A DNA stretch of 36,609 nt from Mycoemilia scoparia (GCA_027575805.1 JANBPU010000162.1:1-36609); one strand, 5' to 3'; positions 20,576 to 30,606 are shown, counted from the stretch's first letter. Notes: generated by a model from the sequence alone, not told the origin. Program-made: numbers and translations.

Positions 20576-21053
20576 AGCTCAAAAGTGATCAAGTGTTTAG
20601 TAGGCAGAAATGGCCCTCGGTTTTTGGCCTAATCATGAGTCAATCCATATGCAACTCCTGCGGTCCCTTTTTGCCCAAGATAGTTCTAAATCTGACAATA
20701 TGGGCAATAATTTTGAAGGGTAAATTTTGGTGGGCGCCAATGCTTATAGGGGCAATCACAGTTGATTATCAAACATCTATCCTTCAAAAATGTTAGAATA
20801 CCACTATAACCACTATTCAAAAAGAGTAACCACCCTGATAGGGGGTTATCAGGGCTATATTTAAGGATTTATTGAGCGTGTATTATTGGATGAGACCTAT
20901 AATCCAACAAAAAATAACTACCCATATGGTCAAAATTCATGATGCCTTAGTCAAAATTGGTCCCCAGGAGCTGCATATAAAATAGTTGATGATTGGGCCA
21001 AAATCCGATGGCCCAACTCTATCTATAATATGCTTGATCCATAATGAAATCTT
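20576..21053. mobile_element. Composite fold-back element B-A-B, with a nested solo LTR
   Basis: Left arm: B in reverse orientation, 20576-20697. Centre: element A copy 7, 20698-20928. Right arm: B in forward orientation, 20929-21053. The two arms are inverted copies; for example CTCCTGCGGTCCC on the left pairs with the reverse of GGTCCCCAGGAGC on the right. Without the 119-bp LTR and its duplication the whole is about 354 bp, a long-inverted-repeat element with A at its centre. This may be the ancestral form from which separate A and B copies derive, or A may have inserted into a B palindrome. Confidence 0.65.
20791..20909 (+). mobile_element. Short solo LTR (119 bp) inserted in element A copy 7
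   Basis: It begins TGTTAGAATACC and ends AATCCAACA, with imperfect inverted ends typical of copia-type LTRs. It is flanked by the 5-bp duplication AAAAA (20786-20790 and 20910-20914). Removing the insert and one AAAAA restores the right terminal repeat of element A exactly (CCTTCAAAAATAACTACCC). A TATA-like CTATATTTAAGG lies inside. The size is small, as in terminal-repeat retrotransposons in miniature. Confidence 0.8.
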
Positions 21054-21935
21054 ATCAAATACTATTGATACGATTACAACAATTCAAAGGAGTTGTTGAA
21101 GGGCCTTGGGTCGGGGGTCCGAATCCATGATCAAGTTGCCCCTGGAGAATCGCAACTCAGAACATGGGCCTCATACCCCCTGACCAGATCAGAAGTCTAT
21201 TTCTCAACAGAGAAACGTTTAGAGGCTGCCAAAATCCTAGCTATTTATATTCTCATGAGTCCCCAAGTTGTTCGAGATTCTTTATCTATAAATCTCTGTT
21301 TTATTTCAAATTTGTCTCCTACAACAGAATAGTAGCAGAAATAGAGCAAAGTTCTTTGAATGTTTGTTTAGTGTGTGGCTACTGGCATTTTCTAAAAACG
21401 ATATACATGTGGCCATGTAAGTCACTAAGTGCTTGAGCAAAAACCTATAAAAACAAATTGTGGCACATAAAGAGACAATTTGGAAATCCCAAGTTTACAT
21501 GAATAAAGCACGATGCGGCTAATCCAATAGTGAGAAAGCTAAAAGGATTTTAGAAGATGTACACTAGATTGACTTTGCCCTTGCATACAATCAACATCAT
21601 TAGTAGCACTGCCTCTTTGTGAATGTTATGAATAAAGACCGTAGACCCCCATGTTTGAGCATATCCACTTCAACAGCAACAGAAAGTTTTTATATGTATG
21701 GTTCTGGAAAATAATCGCTAGAAATCCATACAGTCAAGTACGCAGCAAAGCCCACTAAGTTGTCTACCAAGGATTGTACGAAAGCTTTATAACTCAAGAA
21801 AAAGTTTGTTTACAGATGGTATAGACATAACAATTTCCCTTAATTTTTTCCAAAGGCACATCACAACATCCACAACTAATCTTTGACTTTATAGCCCTGA
21901 TACGCCACACAATCATTCCACATACAACCTTCACA
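21054..21935. other. Intergenic region, no gene recognised
   Basis: Short ORFs such as 21093-21332 show no family resemblance. The right end holds the promoter of the gene at 21936; only a weak CTTTATA string near 21885 is seen. Confidence 0.4.
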
Positions 21936-22232
21936 ATGAAATTCATCACCAGTGCTATCATGTCTTCTGCCCTTTTCTTCCTCACTACTTTGGTGGCTTC
22001 TCAAAACTTAATCTCATGTTATTGTGATAATAATTTCCATCTTGGTGGTAACAACCAACAAAGTGCATTCTGTTGCAGCTTAGCAAGGCAACAGGCAAAC
22101 TCAAATGACTCCTTCCGCTACGATGATCAAAGCCAGAGTTGTAAAGTTAGACCAGCTAGTAACGACAGCAACTTATTTTCTAGATGCTGCAGACAAAGAT
22201 TTGATATGCTTGCCATGTGTGGATCAGAATAA
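21936..22232 (+). CDS. Small secreted cysteine-rich protein, C-CC-C-CC family member 2
   Basis: 98 residues, one exon. Residues 1-22 form a signal peptide starting MKFI, as in member 1. The mature part has the cysteine order C-x-C-x15-CC-x21-C-x14-CC-x9-C. The central CC-C-CC core and the phrases FCC, SFRYDDQS and FSRCC match the other two members, but it carries two extra cysteines, one near the start and one at the C-terminus, which could pair. This gives eight cysteines in all, the hydrophobin number, but without hydrophobin spacing. Most diverged of the three. Function unknown. Confidence 0.65.
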   Translation: MKFITSAIMSSALFFLTTLVASQNLISCYCDNNFHLGGNNQQSAFCCSLARQQANSNDSFRYDDQSQSCKVRPASNDSNLFSRCCRQRFDMLAMCGSE

Positions 22233-23500
22233 AACATATACACACACGCCGCTGAGGACTTCATCAGCCTATTTCAGGATTATAGACATACTTTTATTAT
22301 GGAGCTGTTAATACTAACAGTTGTAGTTTATTAAACTGACTAAATAAATACTTACATATGATCTTTGTTGCCAAATTATTATAATCGTTTTGGATACGAA
22401 CAGCAATATGGATTCTAACTGTGACAATAATAGATGGATGATTGTGATGGGCTATTATGATGCAATCCTAAATGGCTCCCTTCACAGAACAGGTTTGCTG
22501 TTATATAATAAAAGGTATTAATACTAACTTTGTTCCTTACGCTGTAGTGTTCATTAGTGTTACAGTTTTTTATCATTTAACATTTTAATATTGCATTCTA
22601 TTCTTGATTATTTCAATACAATTCGTTGTGGAATGACTCAACATACTCCCTCTATAAAATCACCAGAGTTATGATTCCTGATGATAATCTATTAATGGTG
22701 GAATTAGGCTTTTGATAAGAAATAACTCTATATTACTGAAACAACCGGATCAAATCATAAATACATGGTGGAAATTCACTAATGATCAGGCATGGAATAG
22801 GCTGGAGTGTGCCCTCATCACCAGATTTTGGCCCAATCACCAGCCATTTCATATGCAACTACTCCTGGGGATCATCCATTTTGCCTAAGGGCTTGTGAAC
22901 TTTGGTCAACTATTAACATAAAAACAAGGCAAAGTATTAAATCTAGAATGCAATGCAACAGAGTTTCGATGCTGCATGAGGTGAGCACATTTGGGTTTAA
23001 CATAACTTCTTGCATATTTGCTTTTCTTTCTAGGCCAAAGTGGCAGCCCGGCAAAGTTCTTGTCAACAAGCAAAGTAAGCCACACAAAGAAAAATAGCTG
23101 CATATCATTACCAGCCATCTGTCTCTTAAGATCCTTATGTTCCCAAGGAGAGTAGTATTACATCATAAGTATGCAAGTCCTTCTTCAAGCAAAGGTCAAT
23201 GATCGCTACAATAAATATCAAATACATAAAACAAAAAAGACAATTTACAAATTCTAAAGTTACTCAAGCAATAGACTTAAAAACAATAAAGACTGCCAAG
23301 AGTTTGTAGAGATAGCTAACAAATTTAACACTGTGTTCAATTTGGAAACACAGCTTCTTTGGTCATGTCTTTGTTTAAACAGATAAAGAAAAGCTTATGT
23401 AAATCTTATATGCAACGATGATGAGCTTTCTCTTACAAGAATGTGGCGTGCTGATAGAAAGTCATTTCCCCCAAGTCAAAAGTAATGGATGGATAGTTGG
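22233..23500. other. Intergenic region with one B repeat
   Basis: Apart from the B copy at 22767-22909 I see nothing coding. ORFs near 22807-23118 on both strands overlap the repeat and have no recognisable content. Confidence 0.4.
22767..22909 (-). repeat. Repeat B, copy 10
   Basis: GGTGGAAATTCACTAATGATC, GATTTTGGCCCAATCACCAG, CATTTCATATGCAACTACTC and GCTTGTGAACTTTGGTC. One of the best-kept copies. (Copies 8 and 9 are the arms of the composite element at 20576-21053.). Confidence 0.75.
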
Positions 23501-23522
23501 AACTTTATGGCGAGACCTGGTT

Positions 23523-23539
23523 TATAAAAGCTATAAATA
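23523..23539 (+). promoter_or_regulatory. TATA boxes of cysteine-rich member 3
   Basis: Two adjacent sites, TATAAAAG and TATAAATA, about 170 bp before the ATG at 23705. Confidence 0.5.
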
Positions 23540-23704
23540 CTTTTTCAATCCCCACTTCTTTACAACAACCATATCTACCACACATACATACAAACAGCAA
23601 TCGATATCCGAGCTTAGAGTTACGCATTCCTCATATACGATCATAAATAAACACCACAATTCTATCTTAATTACCATCATCATCACCGCCATCATCTTGT
23701 TGCA

Positions 23705-24016
23705 ATGAAGCTAATAATTCTTGTTACTTTTGTCGTTACCTTCCTTTCTGCTCTCACTGCTCTAACCAACGGTCAGCCAACTACTTCTTCGTCTACAGTC
23801 TCAGCCAGATGTGGAAAAAAGGGTAGCAGTAAATCTAAACATAAACAAGAAACTGCGTATTGCTGTAACCTACTAATGCAAAAAGACAAGGCGTCTTTTA
23901 AATTTGATGATCAGAGTGCAAGATGTATTACCTATCACAACCACTACAATACATTTGGTAATTGCTGTCAAGCAAAATATAAATTGGGCGTCAACTTCAA
24001 GAATGTTGAGCAATAA
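23705..24016 (+). CDS. Small secreted cysteine-rich protein, C-CC-C-CC family member 3
   Basis: 103 residues, one exon. Residues 1-23 form a signal peptide; a Ser/Thr-rich stretch and a Lys/Ser-rich stretch follow. Six cysteines are spaced C-x16-CC-x19-C-x12-CC, almost the same as member 1 (15, 19, 12). Shared phrases include ETAYCC, SFK, RCITY or RCISY, TF-x2-CC and an FxN near the end. Both lack a membrane or GPI segment, so they are predicted to be fully secreted. Members 1 and 3 are about 10 kb apart on opposite strands, with the GPI-family tandem pair between them. Confidence 0.7.
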   Translation: MKLIILVTFVVTFLSALTALTNGQPTTSSSTVSARCGKKGSSKSKHKQETAYCCNLLMQKDKASFKFDDQSARCITYHNHYNTFGNCCQAKYKLGVNFKNVEQ

Positions 24017-24103
24017 TACAACCGTATTGTGTACCACATTAGAATGTTGAAAACCTTCACTTTCCATTTTGTTTCTTTGTTTATTTGAATAAATCCGTAT
24101 ATA

Positions 24104-24233
24104 GCGAAATTCCACTTTGGATCAAATGTATGGTAGACAAGAATGAGTCACAAGATTTTGGTCCAACCATAGAGCACTTTATGCGTAATTCCTAAAAACC
24201 CATTTTTGCCTAAAACTTGTAAATCCTGACCAA
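24104..24233 (-). repeat. Repeat B, copy 11
   Basis: GGATCAAATGTATGGTAGAC, GATTTTGGTCCAACC, CCCATTTTTGCCTAAAAC and the inner end AATCCTGACCA. It lies in the 418-bp gap between the cysteine-rich gene and the next spliced gene. Confidence 0.7.
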
Positions 24234-24434
24234 GCAGTGGTGATACATTGGTTTTAAATTCAAACAACTAATTTATCAAGATTTGTTCCCATAATTTGGC
24301 AACTTATTTCTGCCAGCCAAAAGCCAAGTTTCTTTGTTATGATAATAGATTATACATAAAATATAAATTCTAAACAAACTTGGAAATAACCACTCAGAGA
24401 TAAATATAGAAATAACAATTATAAATCATACAAG

Positions 24435-25241
24435 ATGTCAAAAGAGGACGAAAAGAAGCAATTTGATCCAACTCCATTCAAACAGCACTTGCAAAGAGGT
24501 AAATTGACATGCTACAGCCATTAGATTATGTTTAGATTGAGTTGAATTTCACATTCATTCACTTACTTACTCTGGATATGAAAAAGGAAATACAAGATCA
24601 TATGCTTCAGAGGGAGTGAGCCAAACTCTGTGTTGATTGTCATTTATTACAGAATATAATTGATTCATTAATTCTATTCTTCGTATTTATTATAATATAG
24701 AATATCAGAAGGCCATGGATGATTACAAGAACCCAATACTTGCCACAGAAGGTACAGCCATAAAGAATAATTATCATCCAGCTAATTTAAATAAATATAT
24801 TTATATATATTGTTTCAATTTTCTTCTGTGTATGAATAGTTAAGCCAGTAATGCACAAGTCAACTCAAGGAATCCAGTTTGGTTCGGTCCAAAGCGCATG
24901 GGGAGTTCCACCACCGCCAACTGGTGCAACAGCAAACAATACCACCAAATGTAAGTTTATAGTCTAATTATTATTACCAAACAAGATCCCATGTATATTA
25001 TTTTTTATATCTGGAATTAATTGATTCGACTTAATAATAATAATAATAATAATAATGGTGGTGGTGGTGTTGTATAGCTTCGAAAAAGAGTATTAATAGC
25101 CGGCTTCTTGGGGATATTATTAAACAACTTCCCCAGCAACAATCATCCTCCTCCTTTAATAAATCTACATCATCGCCAGCTCCATCATCATCAACAACAA
25201 CAACAGTAGTAGCAGGACAAAATACAAAGCTCAAGACGTAA
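24435..25241 (+). CDS. Spliced gene for a small unknown protein
   Basis: Four exons fit by splice signals and frame: 24435-24498, 24701-24751, 24840-24950 and 25078-25241, giving 129 residues. The first part is charged and probably helical (PFKQHLQRG, then a Tyr-Gln-Lys segment). The middle has a short apolar stretch, IQFGSVQSAWG, followed by a Pro run. The last ~50 residues are Ser/Thr/Gln-rich and disordered. There is no signal peptide or membrane segment. I do not recognise it. The conserved-looking part is encoded by small exons, and the fourth exon begins after a (TAA)n and GGTGGT stretch in the intron. It converges with the dynactin gene, 204 bp away. Confidence 0.55.
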
Positions 25242-25445
25242 AACCCTCTCTTCTTCTCATCTGCTCTGCCTTTCTAATACTTTATCCTCAATCTTCATAA
25301 AGTTCAGTGCGCACAAAGTATGACGATAATGGCCGAAAACTACAACTATGATGAGAAGATTTTGATATTCACAACTATAAGATGCTTTTGCATTAGTGTG
25401 TAATGTAAAAATAAATATTAAAACAAAAAGCAGGTAAAATGGTTA

Positions 25446-26536
25446 TCAATCAGTTTCCACGATATGATTGTATCTGGGCAACATCTCCAAAAGATATTTT
25501 AAATGCTTTCGGTGCAACGACAAATAACTGGCATTATCGGCTTTGCGTGTCCGTTGAAGCCCATCTTTTCCATAAACAACAGTTTCATCAGGAATGTTTC
25601 CATCTTGGCCTTGAATACACAGTGGTCCAATAACACAATTATTTCCCATAGTATTGGCTCCTGTTATTACACCTATCAAAAATACTACTGATTAGTATAG
25701 TAGAACTAAAGCGATTGATAAATCCTAGTCTGATTGAATTGTGATTAGTGGATACGCATTACCTCTGGTTTGAATAATATTCCGATGTCCAATTCCTTGG
25801 TTTTCAACAACTATTCACATACATATAAATGTTTTTATATACATTCTATCCAGCCCTTTTAAGTCATTTCAGCCCTTCCCCCTATATAAATATTATTGAG
25901 TGATACTTACTCGAAAAGGGTTCAAAATGATTGTCATCTCCAATTATAAGAACCTGATCATATCTACAACACAAACAAAACCCATTTCCTTATTAATAGA
26001 TTGACACGCTTAACCATATTTTATTTCATAATATATAAATTCGTATACTCAACTTACTTGTTTGTTATCGTACATCCTTCACAAATAATATTATTGCTTC
26101 CGATAATAATTGGGTATTGATCAGCAATGATTTTTGCTCCCATATGAATCACCGTATCTAGAATAATTGTTATTTTTAAATTAAACATTAATAGAGTTTA
26201 AAATTACCCTGATTCATACTTTAATAACGCTTTGGATAAATACTCACTCGATCCTATTATAAAACAAGACACACACACATATATATAAACTCATATTTTA
26301 TTATTAATAGCTACTAGCATAAGTGTAAATATAATGATTTACTTATTACCTATTGAAACTGGTCCTTCAATATGCGCGTTCTGACATACAACAGCTCCTT
26401 GTGCAATTGATAGTCTACTCTACCGCCAAACATTATTATTTCATAGCTGTTATTACAGGACCAAAACTAATTTTTTTGGAACTTATCAAGTAATGTTCAT
26501 AATTTAACCGTCAGGTTAATGTACGTACTCGCTCAT
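25446..26536 (-). CDS. DCTN6: Dynactin subunit 6 (p27), left-handed beta-helix protein
   Basis: Seven exons on the minus strand: start at 26536 (a few codons), 26350-26419, a 6-nt microexon 26248-26253, 26058-26157, 25911-25963, 25763-25810 and 25446-25672; about 175 residues. The sequence follows the dynactin p27 pattern: GAVVC near the start, TVIH, PIIIGSNN, LIIGDDNHFE, NCVIGPLC, DETVVYG, and a C-terminal amphipathic helix with a LLEMLPRYNHI segment. Hexapeptide repeats of Ile/Val predict the left-handed beta-helix. The known role is in the pointed-end complex of dynactin, which links dynein to cargo. The exact end of exon 1 is uncertain: two donor/acceptor pairs both keep frame and change only two or three residues; the exon 2 start given is for the longer choice. 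Confidence 0.82.
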
Positions 26537-26910
26537 TTTAAACTGGTATCAAAAACAAGATAACGCTGTTTGAAATGTAAATTCAATAACAATAGTAATA
26601 AGAATAATGGCAGAGAGCAACTAATGAGTCTGCCTGTCTACCTGTGTATGTTTACTAAAGTTACAGAGTATAGCCTAGACTACTAGGCAGATCAAGCGGT
26701 TTAATTAATCAGGTATCTAATCAACACATTGATAGATTTCTAAAGCTTGGCCGCTAGTACACATGATCCGCTGGTTATCTGTGAATCGTCACAGGAGGCG
26801 CAGTTGTGATGACGCTGCTCATTTCACTGATCGGGTTGCATATAAGAAACTTGGTATAAAATAAGAACAAGAAGCTTTTTTAACTTTATTGTTGCTAACT
26901 ACAATATTAT

Positions 26911-26937
26911 CCACATACACATACACATACACATATA
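26911..26937. repeat. (CACATA)n repeat in the DCTN6-FIS1 divergent promoter region
   Basis: A few CACATA units ending in TATATA. The 481-bp stretch between the two divergent starts (26536 and 27018) must hold both promoters; no other feature is clear. Confidence 0.6.
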
Positions 26938-27017
26938 TAAAGACCTGTTTTGCTTCAATTTGCTGATTTGAAACAAAATATAAACATTGACATAATTGTA
27001 ATAATAGCAATAGCAAA

Positions 27018-27868
27018 ATGAGTACTAGCGAGAAATCCTTACCCCTGGCAGTTGACGCCGAAACTCCGTTGAGTAATGACGAATTGTCAGTAGGTATTAC
27101 ACCAACAGCACCTTCAATGACCCTTGCCAATTAACACTCCACTACCGAGTACAACACAAATAATAATAATAATACTAATAATAACTATGAAATGCGTTAA
27201 TTTGATATATATATATATATATAATGTTTAGGTGCTTCGTAGACAATATGAAAGAGAACAGCCTAACCCTTCAGTCCAAACCAAATTCAATTATGCATGG
27301 GGATTGGTAAAGAGTAATGATAAGAGAAATAGCCGTTTAGGTGTACAGCTATTAATCCGTAAGTACACACGCATAAACTGCACTCATGTCTGTCTGTCTG
27401 ACTGTGTGTCTGTATATGGTTACTATTTAAGAATAACTATAATAGTTATAATTGACTTATCAAACTCATTATTATTGCTATAATATAATAGAAATATTTG
27501 AGGAACATTCAGACAGACAACGTGAATGTCTTTACTACATTGCCCTGGGTTATTATAAGTTGGGAGAATATGCTAGTGCGCGAAGATACAATGATCTCCT
27601 TTTGACTTTGGAACCAAATAATGAGCAGAGTTTGTCGTTACGTACACTTATTGATGATAAAGTAGCCAAAGGTAAATCATTAGTTTGTTATTAACTATTT
27701 GAAGCTGTAGAATGCTTCTTTATAATTACCCGCTTGCTTACTTACTTATTTTCCATATTTATTTGTTATTTGGATGCAGATGGATTACTTGGAATGACAA
27801 TTGCTGGTGGTGCTTTGGCTGCAATTGCTGCTGTTGCCATTACAGTATTGAGATCCAGAAAAAAGTGA
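27018..27868 (+). CDS. FIS1: Mitochondrial fission 1 protein
   Basis: Four exons: 27018-27089, 27232-27358, 27492-27671 and 27780-27868, all with GT...AG introns and matching phase, giving 155 residues. The protein has the Fis1 layout: a short N-terminal arm, a two-repeat TPR-like helical bundle with the [10 protein letters not shown] segment, a second repeat with [13 protein letters not shown], then one C-terminal membrane helix of about 18 residues and a short basic end (RSRKK), as in tail-anchored outer-membrane proteins. The known role is recruiting the division machinery to mitochondria and peroxisomes. The third exon holds most of the second repeat. Divergent from DCTN6. Confidence 0.92.
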
Positions 27869-28149
27869 TTCTTATTACTCTGTTCTGTTGTTTCAATGCC
27901 TTTTTCTTATTCAAGGTAAAGGGTATATAAATATTTTCGGTGGTCTGTCTGTCTGTCTGTCCGTATTTATAGTTTTCATTAGTTTAGTTGCAAGATTAGT
28001 GTCTAGCTTCATCCATTCATTCTCTCTCACTTACTCACTCACTATGAAGTTTCTTTCGATTGCTAGTTTATACATAAACATAAAGCCATCAAATATAAAA
28101 TATTATTGCTATTGCGATTATTTTAATTGAAATCATCATTATCATTTAG

Positions 28150-28205
28150 ATCATAATTTTTGCTGGCCAACGATTATAGGGGCAATCCCAGCCAAATGAG
28201 TGACT
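28150..28205 (+). mobile_element. MITE-like element A, fragment (copy 8)
   Basis: A partial copy: TCATAATTTTTGCTGGCC, then CGATTATAGGGGCAATC and AGCCAAATGAGTGAC. The right end is replaced by the next, complete copy. Confidence 0.6.
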
Positions 28206-28206
28206 A

Positions 28207-28311
28207 TATGGGTAATAATTTTTGAAAGGTGAAAGTTTACTAGTAAAACTGGACATCCATTTGGCTGTGATTCCCTTATAAATATTCACCTTCAAAAATA
28301 ACTACCTATTT
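28207..28311 (+). mobile_element. MITE-like element A, copy 9
   Basis: A near-complete copy, head to tail with the fragment before it: TATGGGTAATAATTTTTG, GTTTACTAGTAAAACTGG, CCATTTGGCTGTGATTCCC and CCTTCAAAAATAACTACC. The rest of 27869-29028 shows no gene. Confidence 0.8.
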
Positions 28312-29029
28312 TATCAAAATTATTATTTTATTGATTTAGTTTAATGCCTATTGGCTACTCTCTGGTATTCTATTGCTCCGCAGCAGCACTGTATTGGCCA
28401 TTGCTCTAAATCAACCACACACCCCGATTTACTTTTCTAGGTTCTTCTTTTCTCAGCAAAACACAAATGTCACAGCTCCTACCATTGCGGAGCGATTGTT
28501 TTCATCATCACGACCCTGACTATTTATCCCTACAGGTTTCCAAAGCAATCTCGCGTGAACGCAGCAAATAAAATGGAGTCAGCAAGAATAATAACGAGAG
28601 GATCTATAAATGACTTTAGGATTAGAGCTGTTATTATTACATCAGCTGAGCAATGACGCCAAAGAAATGATCCCAACAAGCCAATCAATCATATTTGCCT
28701 GACTTTGCTTAGGCGACACACTCGTTTTCTTCAATGCGCTCGAACAATGTGGATTCATCTTGACTCCTCTCTTCAGAGAGATGAAACATGCTGGTATGCA
28801 ATCCACACACATTTTGATTTGACTTCAGAGTTTATACACACACACACCCATATGCTACATCAAGCTCATCCATTATGCTTGTAGCTTTAAAAGGGGCTAT
28901 CTTCGTGGATGCCATATTTTAGTCAATTATGATTTGCCAGAACATACCAGCAGCAATAATAACCATTTATTTCCTAGAGCAATATAGCGTCAAACCAAGC
29001 TGCGGAAGAAGTGGTGGTGGTTAGAAAGC

Positions 29030-29037
29030 TATAAATA
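29030..29037 (+). promoter_or_regulatory. TATA box of the small heat-shock protein gene
   Basis: TATAAATA 39-46 bp before the ATG at 29076. I could not find a convincing heat-shock element with three alternating GAA/TTC units. Confidence 0.55.
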
Positions 29038-29075
29038 CCGCTTACTATCTTAACCCGGACCTCGATTTCCTCAAC

Positions 29076-29855
29076 ATGTTTTCATCTTCTTCTTCTAAAC
29101 ATATCACTAAACCAAACATTCTTCTATTTCATCCAAGACTAACAACAACAGCCAATTTTCTTTCAACGACGACCCCAAAATACGACATGTCATCCGGCAA
29201 TAAGCAAGAAGGAACCAGGTCATCTCCTTCACCATCTGACGGTCATCAATTCCAAAAACAAGATCCAACCAAAGCCACCAATGCACAATCATCATCAGGA
29301 GGGGGAGGTTTCTTTTTCGACGACGATAGCCACGGCTGGTTCTCCTCAATTAGCCCCATAGAACGTAGCCTAGAGAACATCTTTAACCATTTTACTGGCG
29401 GAAACAGTATGCTGTTTCGACATCCGCTTGACCATCACCAAAAAATCTTTGGCACGCCATCTCCATATTCCGCTTTCTCTTTGACTTCTTCCTCATTGTG
29501 GTCACCCAGGGTAGATATCAATGAAACCGACAAAGATTATAAAATCTCGGTTGATATTCCTGGTGTTAATAAGGAAGATGTCAGGGTTGATATAAAGAAT
29601 GACCAATTGAGAATTCAGGGTGAGACCAAAAATCCTCCGGTCACAACAACAACAACAACCGCTGGTGGTGAGGAAGGAGGTGTGGCGGGTGGCTGGAGAG
29701 TCAGAGAACGTTCTTGGGGTAAATTCCAAAGATCCATTACTTTGCCTCGCGATATCGATCAAAGCAAGATTGAGGCTAATGTCAAGAACGGTGTGTTGAG
29801 AATTTGTGTGCCAAAAAATATGAACGATAAACCTAGAGCTATCAGCATTTCTTAA
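29076..29855 (+). CDS. Small heat-shock protein (Hsp20, alpha-crystallin domain)
   Basis: 259 residues, one exon. The C-terminal ~110 residues form an alpha-crystallin domain: SPRVDINETD, VDIPGVNKEDV, LRIQGE, a Thr/Gly-rich loop insert, SWGKFQRSITLP and the NGVLRICVPK block near the end. The known role is ATP-independent binding of unfolding proteins. The N-terminal arm is long and Ser/Gly/Asp-rich. Residues 1-37 are Ser/Thr-rich with basic residues and might be a mitochondrial presequence, or the true start could be Met38 at 29187; TATA placement allows both. The C-terminal Ile-x-Ile motif appears as ISIS at the very end. The insert TTTTTTAGGEE in the domain loop is unusual but in frame. Confidence 0.88.
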   Translation: MFSSSSSKHITKPNILLFHPRLTTTANFLSTTTPKYDMSSGNKQEGTRSSPSPSDGHQFQKQDPTKATNAQSSSGGGGFFFDDDSHGWFSSISPIERSLENIFNHFTGGNSMLFRHPLDHHQKIFGTPSPYSAFSLTSSSLWSPRVDINETDKDYKISVDIPGVNKEDVRVDIKNDQLRIQGETKNPPVTTTTTTAGGEEGGVAGGWRVRERSWGKFQRSITLPRDIDQSKIEANVKNGVLRICVPKNMNDKPRAISIS

Positions 29856-30091
29856 AAAGACAGACAGAAGCTCACTCAGTTGGTTTTCTTTTTTGTTTTT
29901 GTTGTATATTTCTCCATCAATTAGTGCTTGCCTTTTAGCACTCTTTTTTGCAATTTTTAGTATTATATATATATATTAGCTTTGCTCATTCTTTGATTTG
30001 TTTTTTATTTCTAATCAAAATCAAAAGATAAAAAATAAAATAACATTCAAATCTATTCTCAGTTGCTAGTACTGTTTAATGGCAAACAGCT

Positions 30092-30500
30092 TTATTTCTC
30101 AGAATCATTATCACTACTGTTACTACTAATATTATTATCTTTATTTGAAGATGGTGATGATGAGGATGGCAATGGGAGATTTTGAATATCCCAAATTGGT
30201 CGGTCAGATTTGGCATTAGCTTTTATAGTCTCAATCATTCGCCTCTCATCATTAATTCGTTTTTGCTTATTTATCAAATACTCTTCTCTCAATTGTGGCG
30301 ATAATCTCTAGAAAGTATTTTACATTATACAATTATTAATAAAAAACATTTACTATAACTAATAAAATTACTTGCCAAGAGGTTATTTTTATACGACCTA
30401 CCTTTAGAGTTTGTTCTTCATTTGGTACTACAATCATATAAAGTGCTACGCCAAGTCCAACAACTGATCCTGAATAAAGTAGACCCTTTCTAAGCGACAT
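30092..30500 (-). CDS. CBP4: Cytochrome bc1 complex assembly factor Cbp4
   Basis: Two exons, 30402-30500 and 30092-30307, joined over a 94-bp intron (GTAGGT...CTAG) in phase 0; 104 residues. Residues 7-25 are a membrane helix (LYSGSVVGLGVALYM). The helix is followed by P-N-E-E-Q, then RLSPQLREEYLINK, a charged helix, and SDRPIWD, which is the order of conserved segments in fungal Cbp4. The C-terminal ~25 residues are a Ser/Asn/Asp tail without conservation that I know of. The known role is to hold newly made cytochrome b, with Cbp3 and Cbp6, during bc1 complex assembly in the inner mitochondrial membrane. Cbp4 is a fungal protein, so it supports the placement of the organism. A TATA box lies at 30607-30613 (minus strand). 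Confidence 0.8.
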
Positions 30501-30606
30501 TATTTCTTATTATTTATATTGTTGTAACTGGGTGTGTGTTTGTGTGTTTGTGTGAAGGTGAGTGTGTCAAAGATATACACGGGTCAGGTCTATCTATAAG
30601 CTCGAC

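Noticed and set aside
21093..21332. ORF and a GGGTCCGAATCC string that resembles a tRNA T-arm
   Set aside because: I could not fold a tRNA with D-arm, anticodon arm and acceptor stem around it, and the ORF has no family resemblance.
13526..24016. Calling the cysteine-rich proteins hydrophobins
   Set aside because: The hydrophobin order of eight cysteines with two pairs and its spacing is not met: members 1 and 3 have only six cysteines, and the extra two in member 2 are in other places.
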